DNA of 64,000 nt, from positions 990,530 to 1,054,529 of the forward strand of contig NZ_FMIZ01000007.1 in NCBI RefSeq assembly GCF_900095865.1, written 5' to 3'. Each line of letters opens with the position of its first letter. The stretch's first letter is position 1. Positions 42,766 to 51,858 of this stretch are shown here, piece by piece. The position numbers were made by a program, and so were the translations under genes. The DNA comes from Massilioclostridium coli. GTDB taxonomy: Bacteria; Bacillota; Clostridia; Oscillospirales; Ruminococcaceae. Below the pieces are notes generated by a model that saw nothing but the letters and a program-made list of their open reading frames with translations, did not search any database and had not been told where the DNA came from.

Positions 42766-43395
42766 ATGAAACGGACAGGCAAATTCATTTCCAATGGAAA
42801 ATTAACCATCCGTTGGAACCAGAAAACTTTTTTTCAGCTTATATTGCTCCTATTTATCATTGGGATGATATACGGTGCTGTGTTGGCAGGGACGAGTTCT
42901 GAGGAAATGTTGAATAAACTCTCGTTTTTGACTCAGGGCTTCATGGACCAGAGGGCGGAACAATCCTTGGTATACACCTTCCTTAATTCTCTAGGCTCTA
43001 CAGCATCCTTGTTGTTAACGTTGTTTTTATTGGGTTTTTGCGCCATAGGGCAGCCCTTTGCCGGATTTGTTCCCATATTCCGAGGGCTAGGTCTTGGACT
43101 TTCTATGGGGAGTTTTTATTTGCAAGATGGTATAAAAGGTGTTTTGTTTTGCCTGTTGCTTCTCCTTCCGCCAGCGGCAATTTCTACGTTTGCTTTGATA
43201 TTGGGGACAAGGGAGAGCATTAAATTTTCAAACCTCTTTTTTTCGGTTTTGTTACCGGATAAAAATCTTGAAACAAAGGGGATGCTCAAATTATATTGTA
43301 CAAAATTTGGCGTTTTATTTGGCATCTTACTGGTATCGGCATTGATTGATTGTATTTGTACTTTTCTTTTTGCTGGTTTTTTTGGCGGAGTATAG
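42766..43395 (+). CDS. spoIIM: Stage II sporulation protein M
   Basis: The ~209 residues contain five or six hydrophobic segments and a long loop, in the SpoIIM/YwlE-adjacent family arrangement. LFLLGFCAIGQPFAGFVPIF and RGLGLGLSMGSFYLQDGIKG are typical. It works with SpoIID and SpoIIP in peptidoglycan remodelling during forespore engulfment. ATG 42766 is 9 nt from AAAGGAAG. Transcription in the mother cell (SigE) is expected, but I could not place the promoter confidently. Confidence 0.87.
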   Translation: MKRTGKFISNGKLTIRWNQKTFFQLILLLFIIGMIYGAVLAGTSSEEMLNKLSFLTQGFMDQRAEQSLVYTFLNSLGSTASLLLTLFLLGFCAIGQPFAGFVPIFRGLGLGLSMGSFYLQDGIKGVLFCLLLLLPPAAISTFALILGTRESIKFSNLFFSVLLPDKNLETKGMLKLYCTKFGVLFGILLVSALIDCICTFLFAGFFGGV

Positions 43396-43622
43396 GCATG
43401 GATAATAGACGATACATGCTACCGAAAAGGGTAAATTTTGCTTTTTGTGGATAAAATAGGGCTTTTTTAGTGAAATTTTTGATGATTTGATACATAATTA
43501 ACAATTTTACACTTTATCATTGCCGTCAAAAAGTACATAATAGTAATGAGGATAGTTCGCCCATTTCAACCAATACAACCAACAATGAGATGGAGAATAG
43601 TTTCAAGTGAGGTAAATGAATC

Positions 43623-44459
43623 ATGCGTGGGGACTTACATTGTCACACAAGTTTATCCGATGGTTCTGTCGGGATTGAAGAAGTAATCAGCAATGCCAAA
43701 TTGGTGGGGCTACATTTTATAGCCATTACAGACCATGATAGTATGTCTTCTTTCTCCCGTTCCCGTGTGTTAGGGGAGCGATATGGAATAGAAGTAATCC
43801 AAGGGGTGGAATTATCCGCCTACGATGTAAAAAGAAAAAGAAAGGTGCACATCTTGTGCTACCTTCCGAAAAAACCGGACCGTTTGGTTGCTATTTGTAA
43901 CCGTACTACAGAACAGCGGAAAAAAGCTGGGATCGAAATGGCAAAACGGGTGATGCACAAATATCCAATTGCCGCGGAACGGATTACACGGTATTCTTTT
44001 AGCAGTAAATGTATTTATCGACAACATATTATGCATGCTTTAATGGACGCTGGCTATGCGCTCTCGATTTATGGGGAAGAATACGATAAACTTTTTGGTT
44101 CAGGAGAACACAGCTGTAATGTCCCAATTGAATACCCAGATGTTTACGAAGTGTTGGAAACCGTCCATTCTGCTGGAGGAATTGCTGTTTTAGCTCATCC
44201 GCGAGTATATGATAGCTTTGATTTATTGGACGAACTATTAGAACAAAAACGATTAGATGGCATTGAAGTCTGGCATCCCCGCAATCAAAAAGGGGATTCC
44301 GAACATCTGTTAAATCTGGCGTTGGAACATAACCTAATTCCAACAGGTGGCTCGGATTTCCACGGTATGTACAATTCAAGTTTGACAAATGTGGGGAAAT
44401 GTTATACCCCTCAAAAATATATTGATTTATTATTCCAATTGGACAAAGATGTGAAATGA
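43623..44459 (+). CDS. PHP-domain metal-dependent phosphoesterase
   Basis: The 278 residues have all PHP ligand motifs: DLHCHTSLSDGS, AITDHDSMSSF, QGVELSAYD, IAVLAHPRVYD, GGSDFHGM. Relatives include the RNase AM/YciV-type enzymes that hydrolyse nucleotide 3',5'-bisphosphates or short RNA. The substrate is not decided here. It is followed 12 bp later by the malic enzyme gene. Confidence 0.9.
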   Translation: MRGDLHCHTSLSDGSVGIEEVISNAKLVGLHFIAITDHDSMSSFSRSRVLGERYGIEVIQGVELSAYDVKRKRKVHILCYLPKKPDRLVAICNRTTEQRKKAGIEMAKRVMHKYPIAAERITRYSFSSKCIYRQHIMHALMDAGYALSIYGEEYDKLFGSGEHSCNVPIEYPDVYEVLETVHSAGGIAVLAHPRVYDSFDLLDELLEQKRLDGIEVWHPRNQKGDSEHLLNLALEHNLIPTGGSDFHGMYNSSLTNVGKCYTPQKYIDLLFQLDKDVK

Positions 44460-44470
44460 GGCTATAAATT

Positions 44471-45622
44471 ATGGACGTAAAACAAAAGGCTGTTGAAATG
44501 CACGAAAAATGGCAGGGGAAAATCGAAGTGATTTCCCGTGCCAAAATTGAAACCAAGGAGGATCTTTCCTTGGCATACACTCCAGGTGTTGCGGAACCTT
44601 GTAAATTAATCGAGAAAGACCCGGATTTATCCTATAAATATACCCGCCGTGGTAATCTGGTAGCCGTTATTACAGATGGAACCGCTGTACTTGGGCTAGG
44701 GGATATTGGTCCATTGGCTGCCATGCCTGTTATGGAGGGAAAATGTGCTCTGTTTAAGGAATTTGCGGATGTAGATGCGATTCCGTTATGTGTAAACTCC
44801 AAAGATGTGGATGAAATTGTCCGCACCATTGAACTAATTGGTTTGAGTTTTGGCGGGATTAATCTGGAAGATATTGCGGCTCCACGTTGCTTTGAGATTG
44901 ATCGAAAACTAAAAGAACGACTGAACATCCCTGTTTTCCATGATGATCAGCATGGTACCGCAATTGTTGTGGCTGCCGCTATGATCAATGCGGTTAAATT
45001 AGCTGGCAAAAAGCTGGAAGATATTACGGTTGTAGTAAATGGAGCTGGCGCTGCAGGAATTGCTATTACTAAATTCCTCTTAAAGTTAGGCATTGGCGAT
45101 GCAATCATGTGTGATATTGGCGGCATTTTATATGAGGGTGCTGATTTTATGAATGACGCTCAGGCAGAAATGGCAAAAATAACAAATAAAAACAACAAAA
45201 AGGGAACATTAAAAGATGCTATGGTAGGAGCCGATGTTTTTGTTGGTGTATCCCGTCCTGGCTTGGTAACTCCTGAAATGGTAGGCAGTATGGCAGAAAA
45301 ACCAATTATATTTGCTATGGCAAATCCTGTTCCAGAAATTATGCCGGATGAAGCAAAACAGGGTGGCGCTTATATTGTGGGCACAGGCAGGAGCGATTTT
45401 CCGAACCAGATTAACAATGTATTGGCATTTCCAGGAATTTTTAAAGGGGCTTTACAGGCACGTGCTACCGATATCACGGATGAAATGCAGCTAAAAGCAG
45501 CTTACGCAATTGCCAGTATGGTAACAGATGAGGAATTAAATCCAGAGTATATCCTTCCAGATGCATTAAATAAACAGGTAGCGTTACGAGTAGCGGAAGC
45601 TGTTGCAAGTTGTGTAAAATAG
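44471..45622 (+). CDS. NAD(P)-dependent malic enzyme
   Basis: The 383-residue short bacterial form oxidatively decarboxylates malate to pyruvate. The active-site region YTPGVAEPCKLIEKDP, GDGT-type loop (TDGTAVLGLGDIGPLAAMPV), metal-ligand segment EDIAAPRCFEID, FHDDQHGTA and the dinucleotide loop VVNGAGAAGIAI are all complete. It supplies pyruvate and reducing power. The gene follows the PHP gene by 12 bp and is followed by a TSCPD gene at 14 bp, so these are likely co-transcribed. Confidence 0.96.
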   Translation: MDVKQKAVEMHEKWQGKIEVISRAKIETKEDLSLAYTPGVAEPCKLIEKDPDLSYKYTRRGNLVAVITDGTAVLGLGDIGPLAAMPVMEGKCALFKEFADVDAIPLCVNSKDVDEIVRTIELIGLSFGGINLEDIAAPRCFEIDRKLKERLNIPVFHDDQHGTAIVVAAAMINAVKLAGKKLEDITVVVNGAGAAGIAITKFLLKLGIGDAIMCDIGGILYEGADFMNDAQAEMAKITNKNNKKGTLKDAMVGADVFVGVSRPGLVTPEMVGSMAEKPIIFAMANPVPEIMPDEAKQGGAYIVGTGRSDFPNQINNVLAFPGIFKGALQARATDITDEMQLKAAYAIASMVTDEELNPEYILPDALNKQVALRVAEAVASCVK

Positions 45623-45635
45623 CAGGAGGTTTATT

Positions 45636-45884
45636 TTGAACTATACATATCGTCCAAAAGGGGTATGCTCCCAGCAGATTGATATTTCTGTCGAAGACGG
45701 CATTATTCAAGAGATTAAATTTTATGGTGGCTGTAATGGTAATCTAAAAGGGATTGCTGCTTTGGCGGTTGGACAACCTGTAGAGGATGTAATCCAACGT
45801 TTAGAAGGAATACACTGTGGTTTTAAAAATACATCTTGTCCCGACCAGTTAGCATTAGCGTTAAAGCAAATAAACCAAATTTAA
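45636..45884 (+). CDS. TSCPD-domain protein (TIGR03905 type)
   Basis: The 82 residues match the C-terminal TSCPD domain found in vitamin-B12-dependent ribonucleotide reductases but standing alone: VCSQQIDISVEDGIIQEI, FYGGCNGNLKGIAALAVGQP, GIHCGFKNTSCPDQLA. The cysteines may bind metal. TTG 45636 is used, with AGGAGG 6 nt upstream. Function unknown. Confidence 0.9.
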   Translation: MNYTYRPKGVCSQQIDISVEDGIIQEIKFYGGCNGNLKGIAALAVGQPVEDVIQRLEGIHCGFKNTSCPDQLALALKQINQI

Positions 45885-45930
45885 TTTGGCGCTAATACTA
45901 CAATAATACAAAGAAAAAGAAGGGTTCTAT

Positions 45931-46500
45931 ATGTCTGATGAAACAATCAAAATTTTTGATAGATCTGAGCAGGAGGAGGTTTCCTTTGAGCAAGAGTTAA
46001 AGGAAACAGAATCTTTAATTGCCCAGATGTACCTGCAAAAAGAGAACGGAAACTTGGATAAAGCCCGTTCTTTAGGTGAAATTATGGCAGAAGAATCCAT
46101 CCGGAATGATGGCGAATTTGTTTTTGGGTACGATACCAAAGAAAATGACACTGTAGTTTTACAGCGCCGTTTGTTATTGATTTATACAGTCCGGTTTGGC
46201 TTCTATAAATTTTGCCCAAATCAAGTTTTAGCTGAAACAGCAAGAAACCAATTTTTAACTGTTATTGAGCAGCAGGCTCCTCATATCTATCAAGTAGTAC
46301 AACAAAATGCAGCATTTTCTTATTATAATTTATGTATACGTAGCTCCGCTAATGCAGTGGAATGTATTGGTGCAACCTTTGCTGAACTATGTGGCCATAC
46401 AGGAGAACCTGATTACCAGGAACTAGGGAAAGCACTCTATCTCCACTTTTTAGATTTGGTCAGTAAAAAAGTGGATGAGTTACAATTTCAAGTAGACTAA
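45931..46500 (+). CDS. Conserved helical protein of unknown function
   Basis: The 189 residues are predicted mostly alpha-helical and acidic, without signal peptide or membrane segment. Segments such as EQELKETESLIAQMYLQKEN, LLLIYTVRFGFYKFCPNQVL and a C-terminal YQELGKALYLHFLDLVSKKV give no family I can name. AAGAAGGG lies before the ATG. It may be in the malic enzyme transcript. Confidence 0.7.
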   Translation: MSDETIKIFDRSEQEEVSFEQELKETESLIAQMYLQKENGNLDKARSLGEIMAEESIRNDGEFVFGYDTKENDTVVLQRRLLLIYTVRFGFYKFCPNQVLAETARNQFLTVIEQQAPHIYQVVQQNAAFSYYNLCIRSSANAVECIGATFAELCGHTGEPDYQELGKALYLHFLDLVSKKVDELQFQVD

Positions 46501-46521
46501 CTATTTTAAATTTATTTCCAA

Positions 46522-46705
46522 GACCACCAGTTGAATTGGTGACTTGCATAGCCTCAAGGGGCTATTACCGGTTTAGCCCCCAGGATACTAAATTATAATT
46601 GTATTGTATCATACGCACTGACAATCTATAAATAGATTAAAAATAGTACTGTTTTAACTTAACTACTATTCTTTTTCATCCCCCGGTAAAACTGGGGGAT
46701 TTTTT
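46522..46705. repeat. Palindrome-bounded element B (related to element A)
   Basis: The element starts with CACCA-N7-TGGTG (46525-46541), then TTACCGGTTTAGCCCC (46565-46580), 14 of 16 matching element A, and ends in the strong hairpin ATCCCCCGGT/ACTGGGGGAT. It has no ORF. Mobile-element origin is inferred. Confidence 0.5.
46678..46705 (+). terminator. Intrinsic terminator at the end of element B
   Basis: A 10-bp stem with a 3-nt AAA loop is followed by TTTTT. It probably ends the transcript containing the gene at 45931. Confidence 0.8.
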
Positions 46706-46723
46706 CATATCCAAAGACATTAT

Positions 46724-46768
46724 AAAAAATAGGAGGCATAAAAATTTATACCTCCTATTTTTTCTTTT
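46724..46768. terminator. Bidirectional hairpin terminator
   Basis: Perfect 13-bp arms AAAAAATAGGAGG (46724-46736) and CCTCCTATTTTTT (46751-46763) are flanked by A and T runs. Confidence 0.8.
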
Positions 46769-46770
46769 TG

Positions 46771-47030
46771 ATTAGGGAAATCAACGGCATAGCCGGTGGA
46801 GATGCCCCGTAAAAAAGCTTTCGCTTCAAGTATCGAGCGAAGCGAGCTACTAACAAATCTAGCAAGTTTATACAAGCTCGGAAAGAAGCATAAGTGCCTG
46901 TTTTACGTGCGGCGGAGCAGTAGATAGATGCAAGAGAAAGAATGTTCAGTGCGTCTTTAGATGCCCGCCAGTAAAATACCCTTCTAGGGATTAATCAAGC
47001 CTCCGGCTTTGCCGGAGGTCATGACTCAAA
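46771..47030. repeat. GC-rich structured segment, possible IS200/IS605 or ncRNA remnant
   Basis: About 260 bp are distinctly more GC-rich and structured than the flanks. Visible hairpins are CGGCATAGCCG (46784-46794), TCGCTTC...GAGCGAAGCGA near 46825-46850, and GCCTCCGGC-TTT-GCCGGAGG near the right edge. Terminal hairpins of the last kind are common at IS200/IS605-type ends. No ORF is present. Confidence 0.45.
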
Positions 47031-47047
47031 ATGTTATAATTTATTAT

Positions 47048-48049
47048 TTAAAACTTTTTGTTATCTGCTGCCAGTTTTGTGCGCACATCCTGTCCAATAA
47101 AATTAAGTGGGGTAAGCTGCGTGAATAGACGGGATACAATACGCTCTGAATAGCGTTTTTGCAGTTCTGTTGGTGTTAAATTGGTACTGATAATCGTAGG
47201 GTGTCCAGCAGAAATCCTGGCATTGATTAAATCATAAATAGCGGAAGTACTAAAACTGGATTCAAACTCAGCCCCTAAGTCATCCAGAATCAATAGGTCA
47301 ACCTGGTTTAGAATTTCAAAAATATCCTCTGATTGATTACCTTGTTCTCGCCCAAAGTATTGGGTAGAAATTTTTCGTACAATTTCAGAAACAGAGCTAT
47401 AAATAACGGTATACCCCCGTTGCAACACCCTCTGGGCAATTGCCAGAGAAAGATGTGTTTTTCCCAACCCGGTTTTTCCAGACATAAAAATCCCATTGGT
47501 ATGAGGCTCAAATTGTTCCGCATATCTTTTACAATATTGTAAGATCCGACCCATGTGGTCATAGGGAGAAACCCCAGTATCCTCTGGAATTTTGGAATAA
47601 TAGTATAGTTGAAAATTCTCAAACCTTTTTAGTTTTAACTGTGTATTTTTTTGCAGTTCTTCCGCGGAAATCCGGATAATAATATCCCGCAAGCATTGGC
47701 ACTGCTTTCTGCCGCAATAGCCAGTATCCTGACATTTTGTACAATTTGGCTTTTCCTCTAGATAATCTTCTGGAAGATGATGCTCTACTAATACTTGTTT
47801 AATCCGCTGTTGAGTCAATATATTTTCCTGTTCAATCTGTTCTAAAATCGCTTGAGTATTCCCTTGATGGGATAAAATCGCCTTTGCCAATTGAATACTA
47901 GTTTGACCTAATTTCTTTTTTAATTGGCTGATTTCTGGTGCACGGGTACAAGCCTCTAATAAATGGTTTTCCGCTGTCAAACGAGTTTGTTCCCGGCGCT
48001 GTTCTAATATCCGCAATGCTTGCGCGTAAATTTCTTTTTTGCTCAGCAT
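47048..48049 (-). CDS. DnaC/DnaI-like helicase-loader ATPase
   Basis: The 333 residues consist of an N-terminal helical region, a Cys-rich zinc-binding element (CTKCQDTGYCGRKQCQC, about 101-118) and an AAA+ domain: Walker A GKTGLGKTHL, Walker B DLLILDDLGAE, sensor region TIISTNLTPTEL and arginine finger ERIVSRLF. It loads the replicative helicase DnaB. It follows the DnaD-like gene in a minus-strand primosome operon. Confidence 0.92.
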   Translation of the reverse strand: MLSKKEIYAQALRILEQRREQTRLTAENHLLEACTRAPEISQLKKKLGQTSIQLAKAILSHQGNTQAILEQIEQENILTQQRIKQVLVEHHLPEDYLEEKPNCTKCQDTGYCGRKQCQCLRDIIIRISAEELQKNTQLKLKRFENFQLYYYSKIPEDTGVSPYDHMGRILQYCKRYAEQFEPHTNGIFMSGKTGLGKTHLSLAIAQRVLQRGYTVIYSSVSEIVRKISTQYFGREQGNQSEDIFEILNQVDLLILDDLGAEFESSFSTSAIYDLINARISAGHPTIISTNLTPTELQKRYSERIVSRLFTQLTPLNFIGQDVRTKLAADNKKF

Positions 48050-48100
48050 AATTATTTTTCCTTCCTATCCATTACTATACCAAATATAATCCTAAGCAAA

Positions 48101-49018
48101 TTATAGTTCTGGAATAAACATCCCACGTTTTGCAAGTTCGTCTAAATCATAAGATGGGGAACTGGAATCCTCTTGTTTCTGGGACTTTACTTTACTATCG
48201 TAGGTAGTTGCTTCTTCCGGTGTTGTAATCTTATTTTTATGCCATCTGGTCAAAATTTCATTAATATATGGAAAAGAAAGCTCGCTGATAGAATCTACAC
48301 AACGTTCATATGCTAGACGGATCATATTAATGTTAAACTGATACTGGTTCAACCATTTTTCCACATACCGCTCTTCTTTTTTGGATAGTTTACGTCGGAT
48401 ACCAAAACAGCTGCAAATCAATTTTTGCCCTTTGTCTTTTTCTAATTGTATACGAATTTGTTCTTCTACTTTTTCGTGGGTATTAATTTCCTGATCTGCC
48501 CAGTCTTGGCAAACCCGCATAATATACTGAATCGATTGCCGATCAATCCGGATACAATATTCAATGATCATCAAGATTACGTCCACTGGCAGTAAGGTGG
48601 ATTGGTAGATATATAACAATGTTTTCCGTTCTGTAGTGTTCAAAGGTCTACCATAAATTTGCTCGGTTGTTTCAAATAAGGAACGGACTTTTTCGTTATT
48701 CATCCGCTGTTCCGCCAGTTCTTTCGAGGAAATACTAGTGGCAGAAGGTTTACTAATTTTTACGATTGGTTGCTGTTCTGGTGTAACTGCTGTTAGTACT
48801 TCTTTTTCAATCCAATAACGGATACCATCTTTCACTTCCTCCAAAGATAAACTCAATGTGGAAGCGATTTCTTCTGGGGTTGGTTTTTGGGAAGGGCTAT
48901 GTAAAATGGCTAGTAATACCTTGATTGTATTTCCACTGGCTTCCCGTATATATTCCATAGCACAGTTTGGGACGGCAAACATTCCGCTCCATTGATTTAA
49001 ATTTAATTGATAATTCAT
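48101..49018 (-). CDS. DnaD-domain replication initiation protein
   Basis: This ~305-residue protein has an N-terminal winged-helix DnaD/DnaB-like domain (NTIKVLLAILHSPSQKPTPE, EEVKDGIRYWIEKEVLTAV) and a C-terminal DnaD domain (QIYGRPLNTTERKTLLYIYQ, followed by a long helix and YEKWLNQ-like segment). It remodels DnaA-opened origin DNA and recruits the loader. ATG 49018 is used because GGACAGGAG lies just upstream. It sits 51 bp before the DnaC-like gene. Confidence 0.9.
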   Translation of the reverse strand: MNYQLNLNQWSGMFAVPNCAMEYIREASGNTIKVLLAILHSPSQKPTPEEIASTLSLSLEEVKDGIRYWIEKEVLTAVTPEQQPIVKISKPSATSISSKELAEQRMNNEKVRSLFETTEQIYGRPLNTTERKTLLYIYQSTLLPVDVILMIIEYCIRIDRQSIQYIMRVCQDWADQEINTHEKVEEQIRIQLEKDKGQKLICSCFGIRRKLSKKEERYVEKWLNQYQFNINMIRLAYERCVDSISELSFPYINEILTRWHKNKITTPEEATTYDSKVKSQKQEDSSSPSYDLDELAKRGMFIPEL

Positions 49019-49031
49019 GGCTACTCCTGTC

Positions 49032-49247
49032 CTATAATGAAAAATCTTTTTCAGAATATCCATCCAAAGGAGGCAAGACCTTTGGAACCCGCTTTAAAGG
49101 GTCATATTTGAATTTCCTACATTTAAAAAAAGGAGAAACAACCCCATTGCGCCCACATAAAATCATCTGATGGTCCGCTGTGGGTTTACCATATTCGCAG
49201 TATTCACACGCTGGTGGAATATTACCACGAAAAAATTTCTCAAACAA
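49032..49247 (-). CDS. Small Cys-rich conserved protein
   Basis: The 71 residues show a four-cysteine pattern (ACEYCEYGK...MILCGRNG...FFKCRKFKYDP), suggesting a zinc ribbon-like fold, followed by a short Pro-rich tail. It lies 13 bp upstream of the DnaD-like gene and probably shares its transcript. Similar short proteins are known next to primosome genes in Clostridia as far as I recall; function unknown. Confidence 0.75.
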   Translation of the reverse strand: MFEKFFRGNIPPACEYCEYGKPTADHQMILCGRNGVVSPFFKCRKFKYDPLKRVPKVLPPLDGYSEKDFSL

Positions 49248-49276
49248 TCATTTTACCCCCTATATACATGCTTAAT

Positions 49277-50377
49277 CTATTTTATTATATCAGATTTTCG
49301 ATCACTTAACAATAACAACAAAGATAAAAGGATTAAAAAGATAGAGGAAACCGGTGAAAAACTAAACCAGATTCCCTGTACCCCAGTTGCAGCCGCAAAA
49401 GTAGAAACACTGGTTTGGGTCAATTGCAACAGTGCCCAAACTCCTACGACACTGACCAATACATATATCAGGCGGTAACAGTAAAAGGGTTTCATTGAGA
49501 TACCAGTGGGCAAAAGGATGGACTTAATTTGAAAATGTACTGAAAATCCTCCAAATGCCGTTAATCCTGCCACAGCTAGAATACTAGTAATTCCTGGAAT
49601 ATCTCCACAGGCAATTGTCCCATTGGTTACTTCCAAACAGCCAACCAATAAACCCTTTGCCAAATTGGGATCCATAAAAAAACCAAATAAGGATACCAAA
49701 CTTTGTATCACCCCTGTGTCATAAAGCAACCCAATGACAGCGGAAAAAATCAATACAAATCCACAGATAGATCCCATGGATTTGATAGAAGACAAAACTG
49801 AATGGACAAAAGTAGAAGCGATTTGCTGACGTTTTGGCTGGATTGGTGTTTGAATCGCTTTTTGATGGATTCCCGTTAAAATTCCCACCACAAAAAATGC
49901 CGCAATATTAGAAAAAAACAGGAAAAACCCCAGTTTTCTATTTTGATAAAGGGGAAGGGCAACACTGCCAATGACAAAAGCCGGACCCGAATTAACACAA
50001 TAACAAAGCATCCTCTGCCCGATTTGTGGAGAAAGTTTTCCCTGTTGAATTTGTTCCGCAATCAATTTTGCTCCAACAGGATATCCTCCTATCATGCTCA
50101 TAAACAACAATGGACCATAATGGTTAGGGATATGGAACAATTTCCCACAAATCCAACCAAAAGGGGAGAGTACATGATTTAATAATCCAGAATTGACAAA
50201 GAAACTTGCCAAGGCCATAAATACAAACAAGGAGGGAATCAAAGTATATAAGCAGATTTCTACTCCAGTACGAACACTATCTCCAACTTGTTCAGCGAAT
50301 ATTAACAATAAAACCAAAAATATCAAGCCAATAATTGCGATGAAAAGCTGCACCAATTTTTTATGATTCAGTTTCAT
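49277..50377 (-). CDS. YlbJ-like sporulation integral membrane protein (nucleoside-recognition domain)
   Basis: The 366 residues contain eight or more hydrophobic helices with two Gate-type repeats: LIPSLFVFMALASFFVNSG, MSMIGGYPVGAKLIAEQIQQ, RMLCYCVNSGPAFVIGSVAL, CLEVTNGTIACGDIPGI. YlbJ is a mother-cell protein needed for a spore-cortex step, but the transported substrate is unknown. It is divergent in order from the replication genes yet on the same strand, with 29 bp between. Confidence 0.87.
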   Translation of the reverse strand: MKLNHKKLVQLFIAIIGLIFLVLLLIFAEQVGDSVRTGVEICLYTLIPSLFVFMALASFFVNSGLLNHVLSPFGWICGKLFHIPNHYGPLLFMSMIGGYPVGAKLIAEQIQQGKLSPQIGQRMLCYCVNSGPAFVIGSVALPLYQNRKLGFFLFFSNIAAFFVVGILTGIHQKAIQTPIQPKRQQIASTFVHSVLSSIKSMGSICGFVLIFSAVIGLLYDTGVIQSLVSLFGFFMDPNLAKGLLVGCLEVTNGTIACGDIPGITSILAVAGLTAFGGFSVHFQIKSILLPTGISMKPFYCYRLIYVLVSVVGVWALLQLTQTSVSTFAAATGVQGIWFSFSPVSSIFLILLSLLLLLSDRKSDIIK

Positions 50378-50464
50378 ATTTTACCACCCCTCTAACCTGA
50401 TATATATGACGAAAGGATGGAAAAAATATGTATTAACAAACGATACAGCAAGGCTTTATGAAAA

Positions 50465-50496
50465 AAATGCTGCCCAGAATCATCAAGGCAGCATTT
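50465..50496 (-). terminator. Intrinsic terminator for the TIGR04076 gene
   Basis: Perfect 10-bp arms AAATGCTGCC (50465-50474) and GGCAGCATTT (50487-50496) are followed by T on the minus strand. Confidence 0.85.
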
Positions 50497-50499
50497 GGG

Positions 50500-50844
50500 T
50501 TATTGTATTGGTATATAGTTGATTTCAGATTCTTCTTCGGTTGCTTCTAGTTTAAAGATAACTGGGCGTAAGCCATCATTACAGCTACAAATTGCAACAC
50601 CTGGTTTTCTGATCCAATCACCGTAATAAAACAAACTTTTTCCATCCCCATGTGCTAATGCAAATACATATTGATAGATGGCTTTCCATGCTTCATCACA
50701 GAAATGTTCTGGTTTTGCGTAGTCAGCATAAAACACCTGCCCAGCTTTTAACATAGGGCAAGCTCTTAATCCAATGACACCATATTCTTCCACTAATTCC
50801 TGGTCCAATGTGGTTTTTAATACGGTAATTCTTACTTTTTTCAT
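50500..50844 (-). CDS. TIGR04076-family protein
   Basis: The 114 residues match the TIGR04076 pattern: VRITVLKTTLDQELVEEYG, CPMLKAGQVFYADYAKPEHF, CDEAWKAIYQYVFALAHG and a late GVAICSCNDGLRPVIFKLEA. Conserved cysteines suggest metal binding or redox. No function is established. It is a single gene with its own terminator. Confidence 0.9.
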   Translation of the reverse strand: MKKVRITVLKTTLDQELVEEYGVIGLRACPMLKAGQVFYADYAKPEHFCDEAWKAIYQYVFALAHGDGKSLFYYGDWIRKPGVAICSCNDGLRPVIFKLEATEEESEINYIPIQ

Positions 50845-50901
50845 CTTGATTATCCTCCATTTCGTATCAGTATAACACTACTTTTTGCAAACAGCAATCG
50901 T

Positions 50902-51354
50902 TTATTTTTGTTTTTCCATTCGGTAGTTCACGAGCAGAATGCCTAGCCGCTCTACCTGCTGCTTCGCGATAACCAGATAACCTCTATGTTCAAAAAAAGG
51001 TTTTGCTGTAATAGAAGCATGGGTAGAAATGTATCTGCCTTGATATCTTCTCTCCAATTGGTTACATAATAATGTTGCAATTCCTTGGCGTTGATAATCC
51101 TTATGTACATATAGCCGATCGAAATAACCAGTTTGATCCATATCCCCAAACCCTATGATTTTATCATCCTGAACTGCTACTAAAGTATCATGTATCAGAA
51201 ATGACTGATTCCATAAAACCATATCTACTGTTCCCGTAGCCCAAGCATCCAGTTGTTCTTGAGTATAGTCTTTCGCATTTATGGTATGCACTGTTTCATA
51301 AAATAGTTGTGCAATTTGCTCACAATCGGTAGGGTGATAAGCTCTGATTTCCAT
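50902..51354 (-). CDS. GNAT-family N-acetyltransferase
   Basis: The 150 residues begin MEIRAYHPTDCEQIAQLFYE. The acetyl-CoA loop is in DRLYVHKDYQRQGIATLLCN, with a later FFEHRGYLVIAKQQVERLGI. The acceptor is unknown. It is monocistronic, divergent from yqfC. Confidence 0.92.
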   Translation of the reverse strand: MEIRAYHPTDCEQIAQLFYETVHTINAKDYTQEQLDAWATGTVDMVLWNQSFLIHDTLVAVQDDKIIGFGDMDQTGYFDRLYVHKDYQRQGIATLLCNQLERRYQGRYISTHASITAKPFFEHRGYLVIAKQQVERLGILLVNYRMEKQK

Positions 51355-51558
51355 AATACTCCTTCTTTTTTGTTGATGAAATTTGAAATCATTAATGGAA
51401 CTATTATATCATAATAAAAAAGAAAAACAATGATTAATTGGCTTAATTGCCAGCAGTATTTTTTTCATAAAGCCTTATTGATTTTATTTTATCAGTATAC
51501 CACAGATATTTTTTTCATAGATATGAAACAAGAAGTATCTTTCAGGGGGAGTACCGGT

Positions 51559-51858
51559 ATGAAAAACAAGCCAAATCTGAAACAATTACTTGAAAAATTA
51601 AACCGGTCGTTGGATTTTGCTCCAGAATTGCTGTTGGGTAGAATGAAAATAGAATTAATCTGTGGGCATCAAGCAACTGTAGAAGGTGTAAAATCCATTT
51701 TAGATTATGATGATACCATGATACATTTAACAGATGGAAAAAATCTGCTTTGCATTATGGGGCAAAAACTATGTATGCTTTATATGACAGAGCATAACAT
51801 TATCATTCAGGGCATGGTAGAACGGGTAGAATATGTGAATGGCGGTGTAAAACATTGA
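51559..51858 (+). CDS. yqfC: Sporulation protein YqfC (YabP/YqfC family)
   Basis: The 99 residues fit the YabP/YqfC beta-rich family: KIELICGHQATVEGVKSIL, DYDDTMIHLTDGKNLLCIMG and a final NIIIQGMVERVEYV. It is a small protein expressed under SigE in Bacillus. ATG 51559 follows AGGGGGA by 8 nt. Its stop overlaps the TTG start of yqfD. Confidence 0.92.
   Translation: MKNKPNLKQLLEKLNRSLDFAPELLLGRMKIELICGHQATVEGVKSILDYDDTMIHLTDGKNLLCIMGQKLCMLYMTEHNIIIQGMVERVEYVNGGVKH

Noticed and set aside
43407-43463. Short 18-codon ORF after spoIIM
   Set aside because: It is too short, has no ribosome site, and its composition resembles non-coding DNA.
44029-44580. 183-codon minus-strand frame across the PHP and malic enzyme genes
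   Set aside because: It is antisense to two well-conserved genes, with no start signal or recognisable domain.
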